7,098 nt of DNA from an uncultured Bacteroidales bacterium. GTDB lineage: Bacteria > Bacteroidota > Bacteroidia > Bacteroidales > JAUNSR01. Position 1 is the stretch's first letter. Every line of letters starts with the position of its first letter. A program made the position numbers and the translations under genes. Below the pieces are notes generated by a model that did no database searches, was not told the DNA's origin, and saw only the letters and a program-made list of their open reading frames with translations. Shown here in pieces: positions 6,834 to 7,098 of this stretch. Where the stretch lies: contig CAMTOT010000145.1 of NCBI GenBank assembly GCA_947074165.1, forward strand, positions 1 to 7,098, read 5' to 3'.

Positions 6834-6918
6834 AGAAATTGTGTTTTAAAGTTTCATGTAATCAAAAAGATTTCAAATACAAATAAGGCCATCTAACAAA
6901 ATGACAAAATATCAAAAC

Positions 6919-6960
6919 AAAAAAAACCGGAACAAGTTTCGTGCAAACTTATTCCGGTTT
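6919..6960 (-). terminator. Rho-independent terminator after the tRNA genes
   Basis: On the minus strand, eight bases after the tRNA-fMet 3' end, a long hairpin forms: a 9-bp outer stem (6952-6960 with 6924-6932, AAACCGGAA type), one mismatch, a 6-bp inner stem (6945-6950 with 6934-6939), and a 5-base loop. It runs straight into eight T residues, then GTTTT. This is a strong intrinsic terminator for the tRNA transcript. It isolates the tRNA genes from the symporter unit, whose promoter must therefore lie within about 85 bases (6834-6918); no convincing -33/-7 pair is seen there. Confidence 0.93.
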
Positions 6961-6968
6961 ATGTTTAG

Positions 6969-7040
<72 letters not shown>

Positions 7041-7049
7041 ATATTATTG

Positions 7050-7098
7050 AGCGGGAGACGGGGCTCAAACCCGCGACCCTCAGCTTGGAAGGCTGATG
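7050..7098 (-). tRNA. tRNA-Gly, anticodon TCC (5' part off the window)
   Basis: The last 49 bases of the gene are present: the anticodon arm TCAGC-CTTCCAA-GCTGA with anticodon TCC at 7087-7089, variable loop GGGTC, T arm GCGGG-TTTGAGC-CCCGT, 3' acceptor strand CTCCCGC and discriminator T. The acceptor and U73 fit bacterial tRNA-Gly, which reads GGA/GGG. CCA is not encoded. It is nine bases upstream of tRNA-fMet and surely cotranscribed with it. The D arm and 5' acceptor strand lie beyond base 7098. Confidence 0.93.

Noticed and set aside
6834..6918. Promoter for the small accessory/symporter unit
   Set aside because: Several TTTG and near-TAnnTTTG words occur (for example around 6874-6887 and 6905-6908), but none form a pair with the proper 19-21 base spacing, so I cannot place it.

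Overview
The window is AT-rich, and every gene I can support lies on the minus strand, so it is described in transcription order from the right end to the left. It most likely comes from a member of the Bacteroidota, probably Bacteroidales. The evidence is a moxR / DUF58 / BatD-like / batA / batB cluster in the order usual for that phylum, proteins that fit Bacteroidota families, weak or absent Shine-Dalgarno sequences before most genes, and tRNA genes without an encoded CCA. I cannot name a genus.

Right end (6919-7098): the 3' two thirds of a tRNA-Gly(TCC), then nine bases, a complete initiator tRNA-fMet(CAT), and a strong Rho-independent terminator. Middle (5015-6833): a two-gene transport unit. 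It has a 53-residue single-helix protein that is easy to miss, followed eight bases later by a 529-residue sodium:solute symporter, and it closes with its own terminator. A gap of 333 bases (4741-5073) holds that terminator and the leader of the next operon, with only weak promoter-like signals.

Left part (50-4740): the start of a bat (Bacteroides aerotolerance) operon. It encodes a MoxR-type AAA+ ATPase, a DUF58 protein with a von Willebrand A-like fold, a signal-peptide-bearing BatD/DUF4381-like membrane protein, BatA, and the N-terminal 206 residues of BatB. The established model for such MoxR-vWA clusters is that the ATPase acts with the metal-binding vWA proteins in assembling or maintaining envelope or redox proteins. 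The exact substrate is not known.

Extreme left (1-49): this is not genomic DNA. It is an Illumina TruSeq P5/Read-1 adapter with an i5 index, left on the contig end. It cuts off batB and creates a false C-terminus and stop codon for it. I found no new biological system. The observations most worth acting on are the adapter, the false BatB end it creates, and the small symporter partner gene.
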